DNA from: Sequoia sempervirens
Lineage: Eukaryota > Streptophyta > Pinopsida > Cupressales > Cupressaceae
Reading direction: 5' to 3'
Assembly (NCBI GenBank): GCA_007258455.2
Contig: VDFB02358134.1
Span: 213,093,047 to 213,157,046, forward strand
DNA length: 64,000 bases
Shown: positions 11,021 through 21,649 of the stretch, one piece after another
Position numbering within the stretch: position 1 is the stretch's first letter
How the letters are laid out: every line of letters starts with the position of its first letter
Notes under the pieces: generated by a model
The model's input: only the letters and a program-made list of their open reading frames with translations
Told to the model about the DNA's origin: nothing
The model's database searches: none
Program-made: the position numbers and the translations under genes

Positions 11021-12372
11021 CATGACATGCCAAGAAAATCAATAAAGAACAAATTCCCATAGTTTAAGAGAGAAAAATACCTTCAACACTTTGTGGAAAA
11101 GAGAGGAAGAAGGTTGCAAGGAGAGTTTTCCCCCCACACACAAATTTGAAATCAAGCAATCTTATCCCCTAAGGAATTCCCATCCTTCCATTCAATCTTC
11201 CAAAATTCTCATCCCATGGAGCCAAATGAGTTTGGAGCAAAATACAAGAATGATTTTTTTTATAAAAGATTTTTTTTATCCATTTTAAAAAAATCAAGTT
11301 TTATTTTCTAATATAAAACTAAAACCCCTTTTCAAAAATAAAAATAATGCATAATTTTATAACTTAAGATCTTTGAGCTAATTAAGTTCTTTTCCGTAAT
11401 AGGTTATCACTAATCATCATGTAATTAAAACTTATTTAATGTAATAAACAATATTTAATTATAACTGGTATGAGTTTTCCACAGTCCATGAAGTTATAAT
11501 GTAAAGCTTTTGGATTCAACTGTGTAAATTTTTGTATCGATGTTTCGGATCACACATAGTGATCCATCATCAGGAAGAGGAAGAAATCATTTAATATTTG
11601 TAATTTATGTCTAATAAACATTAATTATTTTCCCAAACATAATCGTTTATTTTTTTTTAAGGATTCAATGTAATATGGTAAAATTCAACACATAAATTAA
11701 TCACTCATTTATGAGTTTTTACACAATACACAGATTCTCAAATTGCCATTGATTTAGATCTAGTCTCATATGGGATAGTTAGGACTCGTCTCATATTTTA
11801 ACTGACTTCAATAGAGGTTATAAAACACATTTAACCCAATGTGACATCTCTAATATAATCACTATTGGGAAAATAATATTTTACTTGCACATTTAAGTGA
11901 AACATTAAGCATACTTGCACCGTACAATATACTCAAGTAAAAGAATAAACATCCAACATGACAAAAAACTATATAGACCAATACCAATAAACACCCAAAC
12001 ATAAAGATGCAATAGTCAAATAAAATACAAGATATCATAGAAAATACAACATATGCATCACAAAATATACTATATAATTTAAATGTTGATATAAAATCTG
12101 ATTGATAGCATATCAAAATCAAAATGCAATTACATAAAATAAAATAAGTTGAAAATAAATAAAAATTTCTCAAGTACATAAAAAACTTTTCAATAAAGAT
12201 ACACAATTCTTTACATTAAAATAATGCAAATAATATAAAATCATTCTTATTAATTCAATTAAGATACTCGTTGATATTGTATATTATAATAACAATAAGT
12301 TGAAATTATTAGAATAATACAATAGGAAGACATTATAAGAACAAGTTGAACTTATTACAATAATTTTTTTAG
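11021..12372. other. AT-rich stretch without genes
   Basis: No coding similarity seen. It contains, near 11475-11580, a segment related to the inverted-repeat insertion at 12373-13046 (listed separately). The region 11860-12360 is very A/T-rich and yields only low-complexity ORFs. Confidence 0.5.
11475..11585 (+). repeat. Diverged relative of the 12.4 kb foldback end
   Basis: The order TTTTCCACAG, AAGTTATAATG, GGATTCAACTGTGTA matches 12401-12455 (TTTTCCACAG, AAATTATGATA, GGATTCAACTGTGTA) at similar spacing. It then reads GATGTTTCGGATCACACATAG and GATCCATCATCAGGA, with the palindromic pair GGATCAC..GTGATCC. It looks like an old end of the same repeat family. Confidence 0.5.
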
Positions 12373-12417
12373 AATAATTTTATTGATAAGTAGGAGGTAT
12401 TTTTCCACAGCGAGTCA

Positions 12418-12576
12418 AATTATGATATTGCTATCAGGATTCAACTGTGTAGTTTTGAGTCAAACTCATTGACCCATGTTTCATGAGTAGTGGTTCAACA
12501 AGAACCAATCTCTCATGATATTGAATGGTCCACTTAGCACTCATTGCATCTAGGTGATGCTCACAGAGGTGAAGTG
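12418..12576. repeat. Left arm of the inverted repeat
   Basis: Reads from AATTATGATATTGC to CAGAGGTGAAG and pairs with 12882-13037 with few mismatches. RNA read through the locus would form a long hairpin. Confidence 0.85.
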
Positions 12577-12594
12577 ATCGGGTCCGGGTCCCTG

Positions 12595-12634
12595 AGGTCA
12601 CCCATCCCAGAGATCAAGCCTCCGCTTTAACAGG
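12595..12634 (-). other. 5S rRNA-like 3' segment, antisense
   Basis: On the minus strand this reads GTTAAAGCGG..., then CTGGGATGGGTGACCTCA, matching the internal promoter C-box region of plant 5S rRNA (GGATGGGTGACCTCCTGG). It is shorter and more diverged than the right-hand copy. Confidence 0.6.
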
Positions 12635-12635
12635 A

Positions 12636-12665
12636 GTTTCTCCAGGTTAAGCCCGCTTGAGTTGT
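12636..12665 (+). other. 5S rRNA-like A-box segment, sense
   Basis: TTTCTCCAGGTTAAGCCCGC followed by TTGAG resembles the plant 5S A-box region (GAAGTTAAGCGTGCTTGGG) plus the bases before it. It ends abruptly before the intermediate element. Confidence 0.5.
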
Positions 12666-12731
12666 TACATTTGCAAAACCCGAAGTGTTGTGCCTTATGA
12701 ACCATTCATAATAGAGCCCTTTAGCTCATCA

Positions 12732-12817
12732 ATTGATAAGTAGGACGTATTTTTCCACAGCGAGTCAAATTATGATATTGCTATCAGGATTCAACTGTGT
12801 AGTTTTGAGTCAAACTC
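12732..12817 (+). repeat. Direct repeat of the foldback left end
   Basis: 86 bp identical to 12382-12467 except for one base (C at 12746, G at 12396). It sits directly before the sense 5S-like segment. Confidence 0.9.
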
Positions 12818-12819
12818 CT

Positions 12820-12872
12820 TGGTTAAGCGCGCTTGAGCTGGAGCAGTATTGGGATGGGTGACCTCCCGAGAC
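12820..12872 (+). promoter_or_regulatory. 5S rRNA-derived RNA polymerase III promoter-like segment
   Basis: GGTTAAGCGCGCTTGAGCTG (A-box region), a GAGCAGTATT stretch, and GGGATGGGTGACCTCCCGAG (C-box region) follow the order and spacing of positions about 48-98 of plant 5S rRNA. The first part of the 5S gene is missing, so it is not a functional rRNA gene. The internal promoter boxes could still recruit TFIIIA, but that is inference. Confidence 0.7.
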
Positions 12873-12881
12873 AGACCAGTG

Positions 12882-13037
12882 CTTCACCTCTGTGAGCATC
12901 ACCTAGATGCAATGAGTGCTAAGTGGACCATTCGATATCATGAGAGATTGGTTCTTGTTGAACCACTACTCATGAAACATGGGTCAATGAGTTTGACTCA
13001 AAACTACACAGTTGAATCCTGATAGCAATATCATAAT
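12882..13037. repeat. Right arm of the inverted repeat
   Basis: Starts CTTCACCTCTGTGAGCATC and ends GATAGCAATATCATAAT, the reverse complement of the left arm. Confidence 0.85.
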
Positions 13038-13046
13038 AATTTTATT

Positions 13047-13749
13047 ACTATAATATTCCGAATGAATTTTTTATCAAAATTAACTTTGTAAACCAATGGA
13101 AACTGTTTCAAGTGTCAGCCATTCTTATCCAAGGTAGTATAATACGAATAAAGTGTAATATTATTATTATTACTTTAGTTTGGCCACTTACAGCGGCGCA
13201 AATATCCTGATTCATTCCACAGATCTTGGAGTACAAGTACGCCGTCCCTTTACCCGTACAATATAATTTTTGGCACTAAATTTGGTAATCCTCTCTTTTA
13301 CTAGCGCTGAGTTGTATAGAAACATCCTCCGATTACCATTTTAGTAACACTTTCTAAATATAGCCCCAACAACATGTCATAGTCCCACTTTAATCCACTT
13401 TATGTGTATTGCATTCCATGATCCCTTCGTGTTAATTTTTTGTTCTATAATGTTATTTACATGTTCCGAGATCCAACTTGTATAAACCTCCAAGAATGTG
13501 GCCCTTCACGTGTGTTTATCTTATGTCTTGGTAATATAAAAATAGCATATTTGTTTAAAGCAGTAATCTTAATAGATATTGCATAGGATCACTCTTCTAG
13601 GTTTTACAAAATCTAAAGTGCACATGAGAGAACTGTTAAACTTTTCTCCTATTTGTTGGTCAACCCTATGAAACAATTGAGTATAAGAATTGACTTTTCT
13701 TTAGATAGTTTTAGAAACTAGTTGGATATCCTAAAATTAAATCAACATT
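13047..13749. other. Intergenic stretch with nothing recognised
   Basis: Slightly less AT-rich near 13185-13330, but no ORF, RNA gene or repeat could be assigned. Homology to gag repeat copy A begins at about 13750. Confidence 0.5.
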
Positions 13750-14729
13750 ATCAATGTAACATATGAGTATGAGATAGAAGATGAGGATGTAATGATGAAA
13801 CTCTTTGTGCAATTACTAGAAAAAAGTGCTAGGGAATTGTATAGAGGCCTTCTAGATAGGAGTCTAGACTCGTGGAATGAGTTTATGAGGGCATTCAAAC
13901 AAAAATGTGGAGAAAAGGTGAATCTAAAGTCTACACTCCATGAGCTAGCTATTATCAAGAAAGGGGTCAATGAAATAGTTGTTGATTTCAACAAGTTTGT
14001 GATGATAATGAGGAAAGTTCCTCTCCATGTGAGGCCAAATGAATTTGTGTCTTGTTCTATATTGTGGAGAATTTCATGCTAAGTTAGGCTCTTTTCTATA
14101 GTATAAGAATCCTCAAACATCAAGGGAAGCTTATGCTATTGCTAGAAATATAGAGAGCAACATGAGGGTATCTAGTAAAAATGTTAAGAGAGCTAATGCG
14201 AAGCTCTCAAAACTGGTGCAACAACTTCCATTAACTCCCTTATAATTGAAGATAAACTTAAAAATTTAAAGGGAGCTATGAAAGATCTCTCATATAGGGT
14301 TTCCCTCAAACAATTTTGTCATGTGCATTTTGATGAAGGTGAAAAGTTGCATAATAAACCATACAATTATGATTGTTCAAATACCTAGACAAAATGACAA
14401 GCAAATGGTTACAAGAAATACAATCCAAGGGTACCAAGAACGACACACCTAATCTATTTAGGAAGGATCATGCAAATCTTCAACAAGATTAATTTTGGTG
14501 TGAAAAGTGTTATTTGCCTCATGATCTATCAAAATGTGTTATGGCTATAACACTTGTAGAGGAGAGAGCATTCCAAGATGAAGAAAGTGTGCCTAAATAC
14601 TATGAAGATGGCAACATAGATCAATTAGATGTATATAAAGCCAAGGATTTCTTTCAATATGATCATGACAACCATCATGAGCTTAATATGAGCTATCAAA
14701 TAAGGAATTCAATCAACTTAAAGAAATGA
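13750..14729 (+). pseudogene. gag: Gypsy-like gag, copy B
   Basis: Collinear with copy A from the codons before YEYEIEDEDVMMKLF. The gag core is open from 13792 to 14082, then broken by a frameshift and stops. The C-terminal part is open again from 14514 to 14729 and includes the second half of the zinc-knuckle-like motif (cysteines and histidine near 14497-14535) and ERAFQDEESVPKYYEDGN. It is truncated at its 5' side relative to copy A. It provides the empty site for the copia insertion, reading uninterrupted through CTTTCAATATGATC. Confidence 0.75.
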
Positions 14730-15344
14730 TGCAATAGAGGTACAAGAGAGAAAAATCTTCAATTACAAGTGCACAATCATATTGTAAAATCCTCTTATTG
14801 ACCATTTTTACTAACTCATGTGTTTAGTTATCACCTAATAAAAAAATATCCACTTATTTATGCACATGATCTCTTTGTATCCCAATAGACATTGAAAGCC
14901 ACTCCTTTCCTATTCTACACCTTTCCTAAGTCTCGTCATGTTTAAATATCAATTTATTATTGCACAAAAAATAATACAAAACACAATCAAATACTATTTT
15001 TTTAATAATATCTTTAAAAGATGTAAAATTATAAATCATTTTGGAGACCATTTTTTCCACAAAATAATTTAATTAAACAAGGAGTAAAAGTATTTTTTCT
15101 TCCTAAATTTTCACATTCAAAACCAAAAAAATCATCTTTCCTTGATTTACGAACCTTAAATTTTCTAACTTTTTTACTTATGAAATATTTTTAAAATAAA
15201 AAATAGCCTTTTGATCCCCACATGCACAACAACATGCTAATCCAATTAAAATCCAAAAAATATGATTTCATAATTTTTTTGTCATGGTCATTTAAAAAGA
15301 AATTAAATATATTAGTTCTTATGAAATTGAATGCACAATAATCT
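14730..15344 (+). repeat. Non-coding right part of gag repeat copy B
   Basis: Collinear with 10370-11000 of copy A, with scattered substitutions and small indels. It stops at AATCT (15340-15344), where a long LTR element begins. Copy A continues past the same point with CCTAAAATGGAGCC. Confidence 0.8.
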
Positions 15345-16604
15345 TGTAATGTCATAAAATTGCATCGAGTGCGATTTCACATTACATAATGCTCCCTTTA
15401 GCTTAATTAAAGATGATAATGCAAATTCCCCTTCTCCGTAACTTCAATCTCATCCTTGACCCCTTGGTTTTCGATCTCTAAGGGATTTTTTATCGGGGAC
15501 ACTTTTGCGACGCACAGACGTCTAAGTGATGCGCGAATGTCCTGACAAGATACTTGGGCCTGTGGCCATTGGGACATTATACTTCTTCCTGCCCACGAAG
15601 TATTATGCCTCTGTAGCCACAAACATGCCCAAAAATGGCCTTCTTGCATTTATTTATTTCATTCCTTCCATTCTTTCTCTCATTCATTCATTCTCTCATT
15701 CAATCTTTCATTCTCTCACTCATTCTTGCTTTCTAGTTCTCAAACTCATTCTACATCACTTCTACACCATTTTTCTCAAGCTCTCTTGCAAGTTCTTGGC
15801 TTCTACATCGACATCTTAGCTCTCTCAAGTGTTGTACTCTCCTTCAGCATTATAGGCTTGCTAAAGGGAGGGTAAACACTCTCTTTTACTTGCATTACAT
15901 CATCTTTACAATACTATATTGACATTCTAGCGAGTATACTTTCTTTATCTCGTCAATCTATTTTCTCTATTATCTATTTCTTTCTCTACTTGTCTTTTTG
16001 GTTGTTTGTGGAGGTGGAAACACCAAAATGGCGGTTTGACTTAGGAAATCCTAAAACAACCCCAACAATTTTGATTGTCTTCGTGTGTGTAGATTGATCA
16101 TTTGGAGCATTGTAGGAGGTTGCACAATGTTGGACATCTTGCGAGTCTATTTCTCTCTTTCTCTTTCATAATTTTATTCTATTTATTTTAAATCGTTGCA
16201 TGTAAATATTCTTCTTGTTGGCATTTACTTTATTTTAGAATTCTATTAGTGTAGTTAAACATTCATATTTTAGTTCCCAATTAGACAAGAGGCTTTGTGT
16301 GTTTCTTGAGCATGTTCTACCCTCAGACCGTATGAGACCACAACACACTGTGGGGACATTTGCACACTGCATTTTTGTCCTCTGGATGAGAGCTAGCTAG
16401 CTTGCTCCTAAGACCTCAGAAGTTTTCTCTTTCAGTCTCTAAAGTCCTTTTTCCCAAAGTTTGTCATAAAACATAAAATTGTAGTAAAAACTCGTATTTT
16501 TTCCTTTATCACTTGAGCTTTGCCTTTGATGTAATTGAGGACCATTCACTCCCTATAGAATCTTCTTTTTCCTAGAGACTTGGGAGTAGTGAATCTCCTC
16601 TACA
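15345..16604 (+). repeat. 5' LTR of the gag-protease element
   Basis: The first 570 bp align with 21650-22219. A CT-rich run with repeated CATTC units lies at 15650-15775. I place the 3' end at TACA (16601-16604), because a TTTTGGTG primer-site-like motif follows; this end cannot be checked against the other LTR, which is cut by the gap. Confidence 0.65.
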
Positions 16605-16623
16605 TTTTGGTGAACTTGACGTG
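16605..16623 (+). other. Primer-binding-site-like motif
   Basis: TTTTGGTGAACTTGACGTG directly after the presumed LTR end, with the same start as the motif at 1378. Confidence 0.45.
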
Positions 16624-16707
16624 AATCTTTTCCTTCCCTTTGACTTTTTGTTGAAAATTTTCTTCTCTCTTTTCGGAACACGTATTGGATAGTGTTGTGA
16701 CATTTTT

Positions 16708-17830
16708 ATGAGCTTCACAACCCAATCCACTACCTTTGGACACATAGTCAAAAGGATTTATCAACATATTGATATGGGGTCTAGAAGGTTCAATCCTTCC
16801 TACTAAGGTCCTGACTTTGAGGAGTTCAGTACAGGATTGGCAACTGGTTTTGAACCTACTTTTGAATCTGACCCTCTAGCGCATACTTTGCCAACCTCTC
16901 CTTCTAACTCTTCCTCTTTGATAGCCGAGGAAGCTACTCTTAGGGTTCTTGCTGAGAAAATTCATTCTTTGGAAGTGAGACTTGAAGAGTTCGAAGATGT
17001 TTTGACAAAATAAAACTCATACTCTCAGGTCGCTCCTCTCCTTAATGGTTTGTGAAACTTACTTATTTTCAATCATAGAGGCTTGGATTTGCTTCAATGT
17101 ATTGTAAATATAGTGGAAATCCATGTCCCTTCATACAATTTTGTCTTGGGTAATCCTCAAGATGTTCAATTACAAATCTTTGGTCACCAGTTGCATGTTC
17201 TAATATTGGGAGTGTCTATGCAAATGGTTGACACAGGTCATTCGGTTACCTTTGTTGCTACTGTTGATAATACCAATACCATACCCCAAGAGATTCCTTT
17301 GATCAAAGTGAATCATTTTCCTCTAATATTCAGAGCGTCTAGGTTTGGAAACCAAATCCACACCTCTTTTGGCCCCTCAACTAGTTAGGCTCTGTCAATG
17401 GATCTCATCCTTAATGCTCTTTTACAAAACATGGGACAAATGCAATCTCAATTGGCAAGCTTGGCTAGTTCCAATTCTCAACCCATGTTTAAACCATATT
17501 GTCATTGTAGCCCTTTGCTTTTTCTATTTTGAATACCCTTGTCCTTCAAGGGGTGGAGATTACTAAATTTGAAAAGTATAGTGGTAGAGGAAATCCACAA
17601 ATGCATGTCTCATCTTTCAATGCCATGTGTACCAATTTCTTCCACCATGATGCTTTGTTGGAAAAACTATTTCCACATTCTCTCAAGGATGTTGCTTTGG
17701 AATGGTATTGCTCCATTCCCAATCATTATATTTTCTCCTTTGACCAATTAGTAAATTAGTTCTTAAATCAATTCCAGGTGATCATCGAACCGAAGGTTGT
17801 CTTTACCGATTTCGTCTGATGCCAATAGGG
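16708..17830 (+). pseudogene. gag: Gag of the gag-protease element
   Basis: Starts with ATG at 16708 (MSFTTQSTTFGHIVKRIYQH). A first stop comes after about 31 codons, and an acidic coiled-coil-like stretch (EKIHSLEVRLEEFEDVL) ends at a stop near 17011. The capsid core appears at 17529-17759 as ITKFEKYSGRGNPQMHVSSF and LKDVALEWYCSIPNHYIFSF, close to plant Ty3/gypsy gag, and continues degenerate to about 17830. Multiple stops and at least two frame changes make it non-functional. Confidence 0.75.
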
Positions 17831-18488
17831 TACGCATGAAAAAAGTAATTGATTTTATTGCCTGGTATCATGCTTTGTTTTCTCAAATCTCTTATGCACT
17901 ATCAAATTATGGTGTATAGTGCATGCTCATCAGAAACCTACTAATAGCATTGTGAGATAAATTTATTCTAATGAAATATCCTTCTTTTGCTCATCTATGT
18001 TTGCGTTGTGTGAGTATCAACAGATGGTTTCTCAGTATGGGGATTCCTCCTCGTCCTCTCATCTAGATGGCCGGTTAGCCATGTCTATCTTTGGAGATTC
18101 AAGAAAAAATAAATAAATAGCAAACATGGTATTTGTTCCTACTGATAAGAGCTCTACTAGATGAAATATAATTTTTACATAATTATTTGAATCTTATACA
18201 AATGTCCTACAAAAATTGTTAAAAGATGGTGTAATTTCTCTTCCAGAGATAAGACCACTATCTAAGCCCTATCCTCAATGGTATGATGCGTAGAAATTTT
18301 TCCAATACCATCAGGTATCAAATCATGATACCAAATGATGCATACATCTTAGGCATGTTATCCAAGACCACATCGACAATGGTACAATCTGACTTGATGG
18401 TAAAAAGAAAAATTCAAAAAAATCTGTAGCAAAGCCTAACAACCAGCTGTAGATATACATAGATCCTTTTCCATCCCATTCCGCTAAT

Positions 18489-19100
18489 TTGATTGTAGTT
18501 GTTTCTTCTTCAACTACTAATCCTAGTCCATATAAGTATGTGAACATGGTTTCATTCACTCATGTTCCTCCTTCAGGTCATGTGGATAAGACATTTGATA
18601 TAACATTCACACCACATGACCCACCATTAAACAAGGAACCTTATCTTTTGTACATACTGACTCGAGTCAATGATAATTTCATGACTAAAGTTATGGTTGA
18701 ATCTATGAGTTGGGTCAATATCATCATTGAGGAGACACTTTTCATAAATAATTTACACAAGAAGAAATATGACAAGTCACAAACCACGCTCCGTACCCAT
18801 GATTGTGTTTTTGTTCCACCTATTAGCTCTATTTCTTTGTTGGTCCTTGTTGGGCCTAAGTCTCTGGAAGTCCCATTTGTTGTGATAGCAGAGTCTGACC
18901 TATTCAAGGTGAGGCTAGGCATTTTGTGGCTAGTCTCCATGAATGCAGTTGCCTCTATTTTCCACAAATTTTTAAAGTTTCATCATGATGGCATGATGTA
19001 TACTATCCAGGACACTAGATACAAACCACTCATGTTTTTGGGTGCTTCTCTTTAGACCATTTTTGGCCTACTCCAATTGGACCCTTACCACCTAGAGGGG
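18489..19100 (+). pseudogene. pro: Retroviral-type aspartic protease remnant
   Basis: A 188-residue open stretch with the fold pattern of gypsy proteases: the active-site loop, then TLFINNLHKKKYDKSQTTL, a hydrophobic flap region (PPISSISLLVLVGPKSLEVP), and LGILWLVSMNAVAS in place of the usual LG-(I/R)-WL. The active-site D-(S/T)-G of the family is replaced by residues ESM in VESMSWVNIIIE, so the catalytic aspartate is gone. The reading stops at 19053 and continues weakly in another frame. Confidence 0.65.
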
Positions 19101-20650
19101 ACTTGCTTTACAAGGCCTACTTTAGGTATAAGACTGGAGGTTTGTTCTCTGATGTTGTCTTTCTGCCTTCTTCTCATGTGATCTCTATGAAGGCTTCTAT
19201 GTGCTCACAACAATGTGCCTTGTCCCTTGTGCCTTCCTCTTCAAAGGTTAAGGACAAGCAAGCTCTCGCCCTTGGGATTTCTCCTCCTTCTTCTTCTACA
19301 ACTTCACAACCCTTGGTGGTGTCCTCAATTCTTTCTACTATGCCTAGCACATGGAAAGGAAAGGCACATGTCTATATTGTGGAGGTCTAAATTGTAGGTG
19401 TTCCAGCTTCCTATCTTGCCCACGGTACCCTGACACACCCTATATGGAAATGGGAAGCATTTGGGGTTTGTTCTTTCTTCTTGACCTCTGAGGCCTCCTT
19501 CCATTCCCCCACCTACCTCTAAGGCAGATAAGGAAAAGGGGCTCATCGTCAAGACCCCTTTGTATGTATTTGTTCCTCCTCTTATTCCTCCTTAGGAGCC
19601 TACTCTTCCTCCGACATCGACTATGAAGAGCATGCCTCTAATGGAATAGGACTCTTAGGAGTTTTTTCTTCTACTGACAATGGCTGTGGAGATTTCTCCC
19701 TTGATGGAACAAGATCCCCCAGATTCTTCTTATGATGCGCCTCTTGGTGCCCATAGTTGCTGCAACTGTCTTGTGCATGACCATAAGCATCATCGAAAAG
19801 CCTTGGCCTAGGAATACAAAGCCTCACAGAAGACCAAGGGGGAGCCTCTTGTTCCTCTTTCTGCTTTTATTTCTACTTATGTTCTTGTCTTCGCTTCTGC
19901 TTTTGTTTCTACTTCTATTCCCATCGCCTCTATTTTGCTTCTTGCTTCCTCAGTGAATCTCGATGAACCTCACCCTAAGAGGGTGCAAGTGTTCATCACC
20001 CTTCCACAGAGCCTCCTCTAATTACCTCTTTACCAAATCTTCCTCATTTCCCTGAGATCGTTGAAATGCCTCACATAAAGGTTGTGTCTATTGTGGCTTC
20101 AACTCCTTCTTCTACTTCTACTGTGAGAACATCCCATCCTTCACTTAAGTGTAAGTTATAACACGACCTTGTTCCAAACGATGGTCACAAAAGGTCTTCT
20201 TTGGCTTGTATTGTCCTCATGATGCTCGTACATCACCTCCTTCCATAGAGTTTGTCACCGCCCCTCTTCTAGAGGTTGACAACATGAATCTCTAGTTTGT
20301 CATCCTCCTCTCATTCATTCACAACACTTCACTCTGAAGAAGTGTATGTTTGACTGGGTAGAGGATATTCCCATTCTTTCTTCTATTTTTTCTAAGTCTA
20401 TGACGCTTGCCTCGCAAGATCTTGTTGATGAGGACATTGAGGTGACCTTCCCCTTGGACCTTACTACAGGTGAGTCGACAGGAATTTCCCTTGCTATCCC
20501 TCCCCTATAGGTTTGTCTTCCCTACCCCTATGATGATCTAGACTAGGAGCAAGATGACTTGCTAGAGGTGTCAGACTAGAGTGATACCTCTTCTTTATCT
20601 TTAAATTAGATTTGTGTGTTTGTTTGTGTTCCCTCATGCTTGTTTATTTT
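19100..20650 (+). pseudogene. Ser/Pro/Thr-rich broken reading frame after the protease
   Basis: Where RT would be expected, the plus strand gives stretches of Ser/Pro/Thr-rich protein in changing frames (SSSKVKDKQALALG, PPSSSTTSQPLVVSS, later IKVVSIVASTPSSTSTVRTS). No YxDD, RNase H or integrase HHCC motif is seen. It might be the expanded C-terminal tail of the non-autonomous element. No function can be assigned. Confidence 0.4.
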
Positions 20651-21635
20651 TGTTTGTGCTCTCTCTTGGAGGACCCTTGATACCCTTGTAGGTACTTGGA
20701 TACAAGAGAGAAAATCTATTGTAAAACTTCTTTTATTTGTCTTATCATTCTTCTATATGTCATCTAATTTGGCTTTCACATTTGGAATGATGCAAAGTGT
20801 TGGGGCATTTAGGCCTCTTCCATGTTGACCCAATTTTTATTTGTCTTCATGTGCTCTTCTTCTCATTCCAATTTATTTGGAGGGTGATGATAGTTCATAC
20901 ATATTATATTATATTTTTCTATCTATATCTATGATCAATTTTGACCCCAAATAATTGGATCCCCCTATGATCTTGATTTCTTCATCTCTTTTTTTCTTGA
21001 TGTAATGGATTCTATGTGTTGTACCTCATGTGACAACATCCCACAAATACATTTCACTATGTATGTCATGTCACAACATCTCTTTGTCTTTCTCTTCTCC
21101 TTAGAATGACATGTGCTCCTTTGCATAGAACACATCATTCTAATGGGGGGCTATCATATATGCTTATTCTTAATTTTAAAAAAATATATCTTAAAAATAT
21201 GTCTTGAAGTCTTATGATGTCGTCATCTAGCTTAGGGGAAACCTTACTAGACTTGTCTTATCTTTTCTATGACTATCCTACAACACAGTTTGCAATAGCC
21301 ACAAGCTCATCTACTTGTTGTATGGTCTCTAGCCTTGCTAGCCATACTTATCAACATCATCTTTTATCTCATCAAATTATGTCATGTCATGTTTATGAAA
21401 TTTTATTATGTCTATTTTTCACTTTTTCACCTACCGTGTTTGTTTGCAACTAACATGTTTGTGGTGAGATTGTAGTCAACTTTGTAGGATGGAAGATCTA
21501 TGTCCTCTTCGCATCCTAGCTCAACTTCTTTATTGCATATATCAGATTGAAGACCTACAACATCTTCGTCTTAGGTATATTCTCTTCAACCTTTTTCTAC
21601 TTTAGCTCCAACACGTTAGAATACATATGCTCACT
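20651..21635 (+). other. 3' untranslated part of the gag-protease element
   Basis: T-rich non-coding sequence between the broken reading frame and the polypurine tract. It includes TATTATATTATATTTTTC runs and repeated TCATGTGACAACATC-like motifs near 21030-21080. Nothing else is recognised. Confidence 0.5.
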
Positions 21636-21649
21636 AAAGTGGGGGGAAA
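21636..21649 (+). other. Polypurine tract
   Basis: AAAGTGGGGGGAAA directly before TGTAATGTCG, fixing plus-strand orientation and the start of the 3' LTR. Confidence 0.85.

Larger units (their letters stand above)
12373..13046. mobile_element. Foldback insertion carrying 5S rRNA-derived segments
   Basis: Two arms of about 156-158 bp, 12418-12576 and 12882-13037, are inverted copies of each other. An 86 bp piece of the left end (12382-12467) is repeated directly at 12732-12817 with a single mismatch. The spacer holds 5S rRNA-like sequence in both orientations. The whole unit is flanked by the 12 bp repeat AATAATTTTATT (12373-12384 and 13035-13046), which looks like a target-site duplication. 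Related 5S-bearing plant elements are the Cassandra TRIM retrotransposons and 5S-derived SINEs; neither is known for this foldback layout, so the class is left open. Confidence 0.7.

Noticed and set aside
11862..12206. Minus-strand ORF of 114 residues rich in Phe, Ile, Cys and Leu
   Set aside because: It lies in very A/T-rich DNA, has no domain pattern and its composition follows the base bias.
12595..12872. A functional 5S rRNA gene
   Set aside because: Only the 3' half of the 5S sequence is present and it is rearranged, so it cannot make a complete rRNA.
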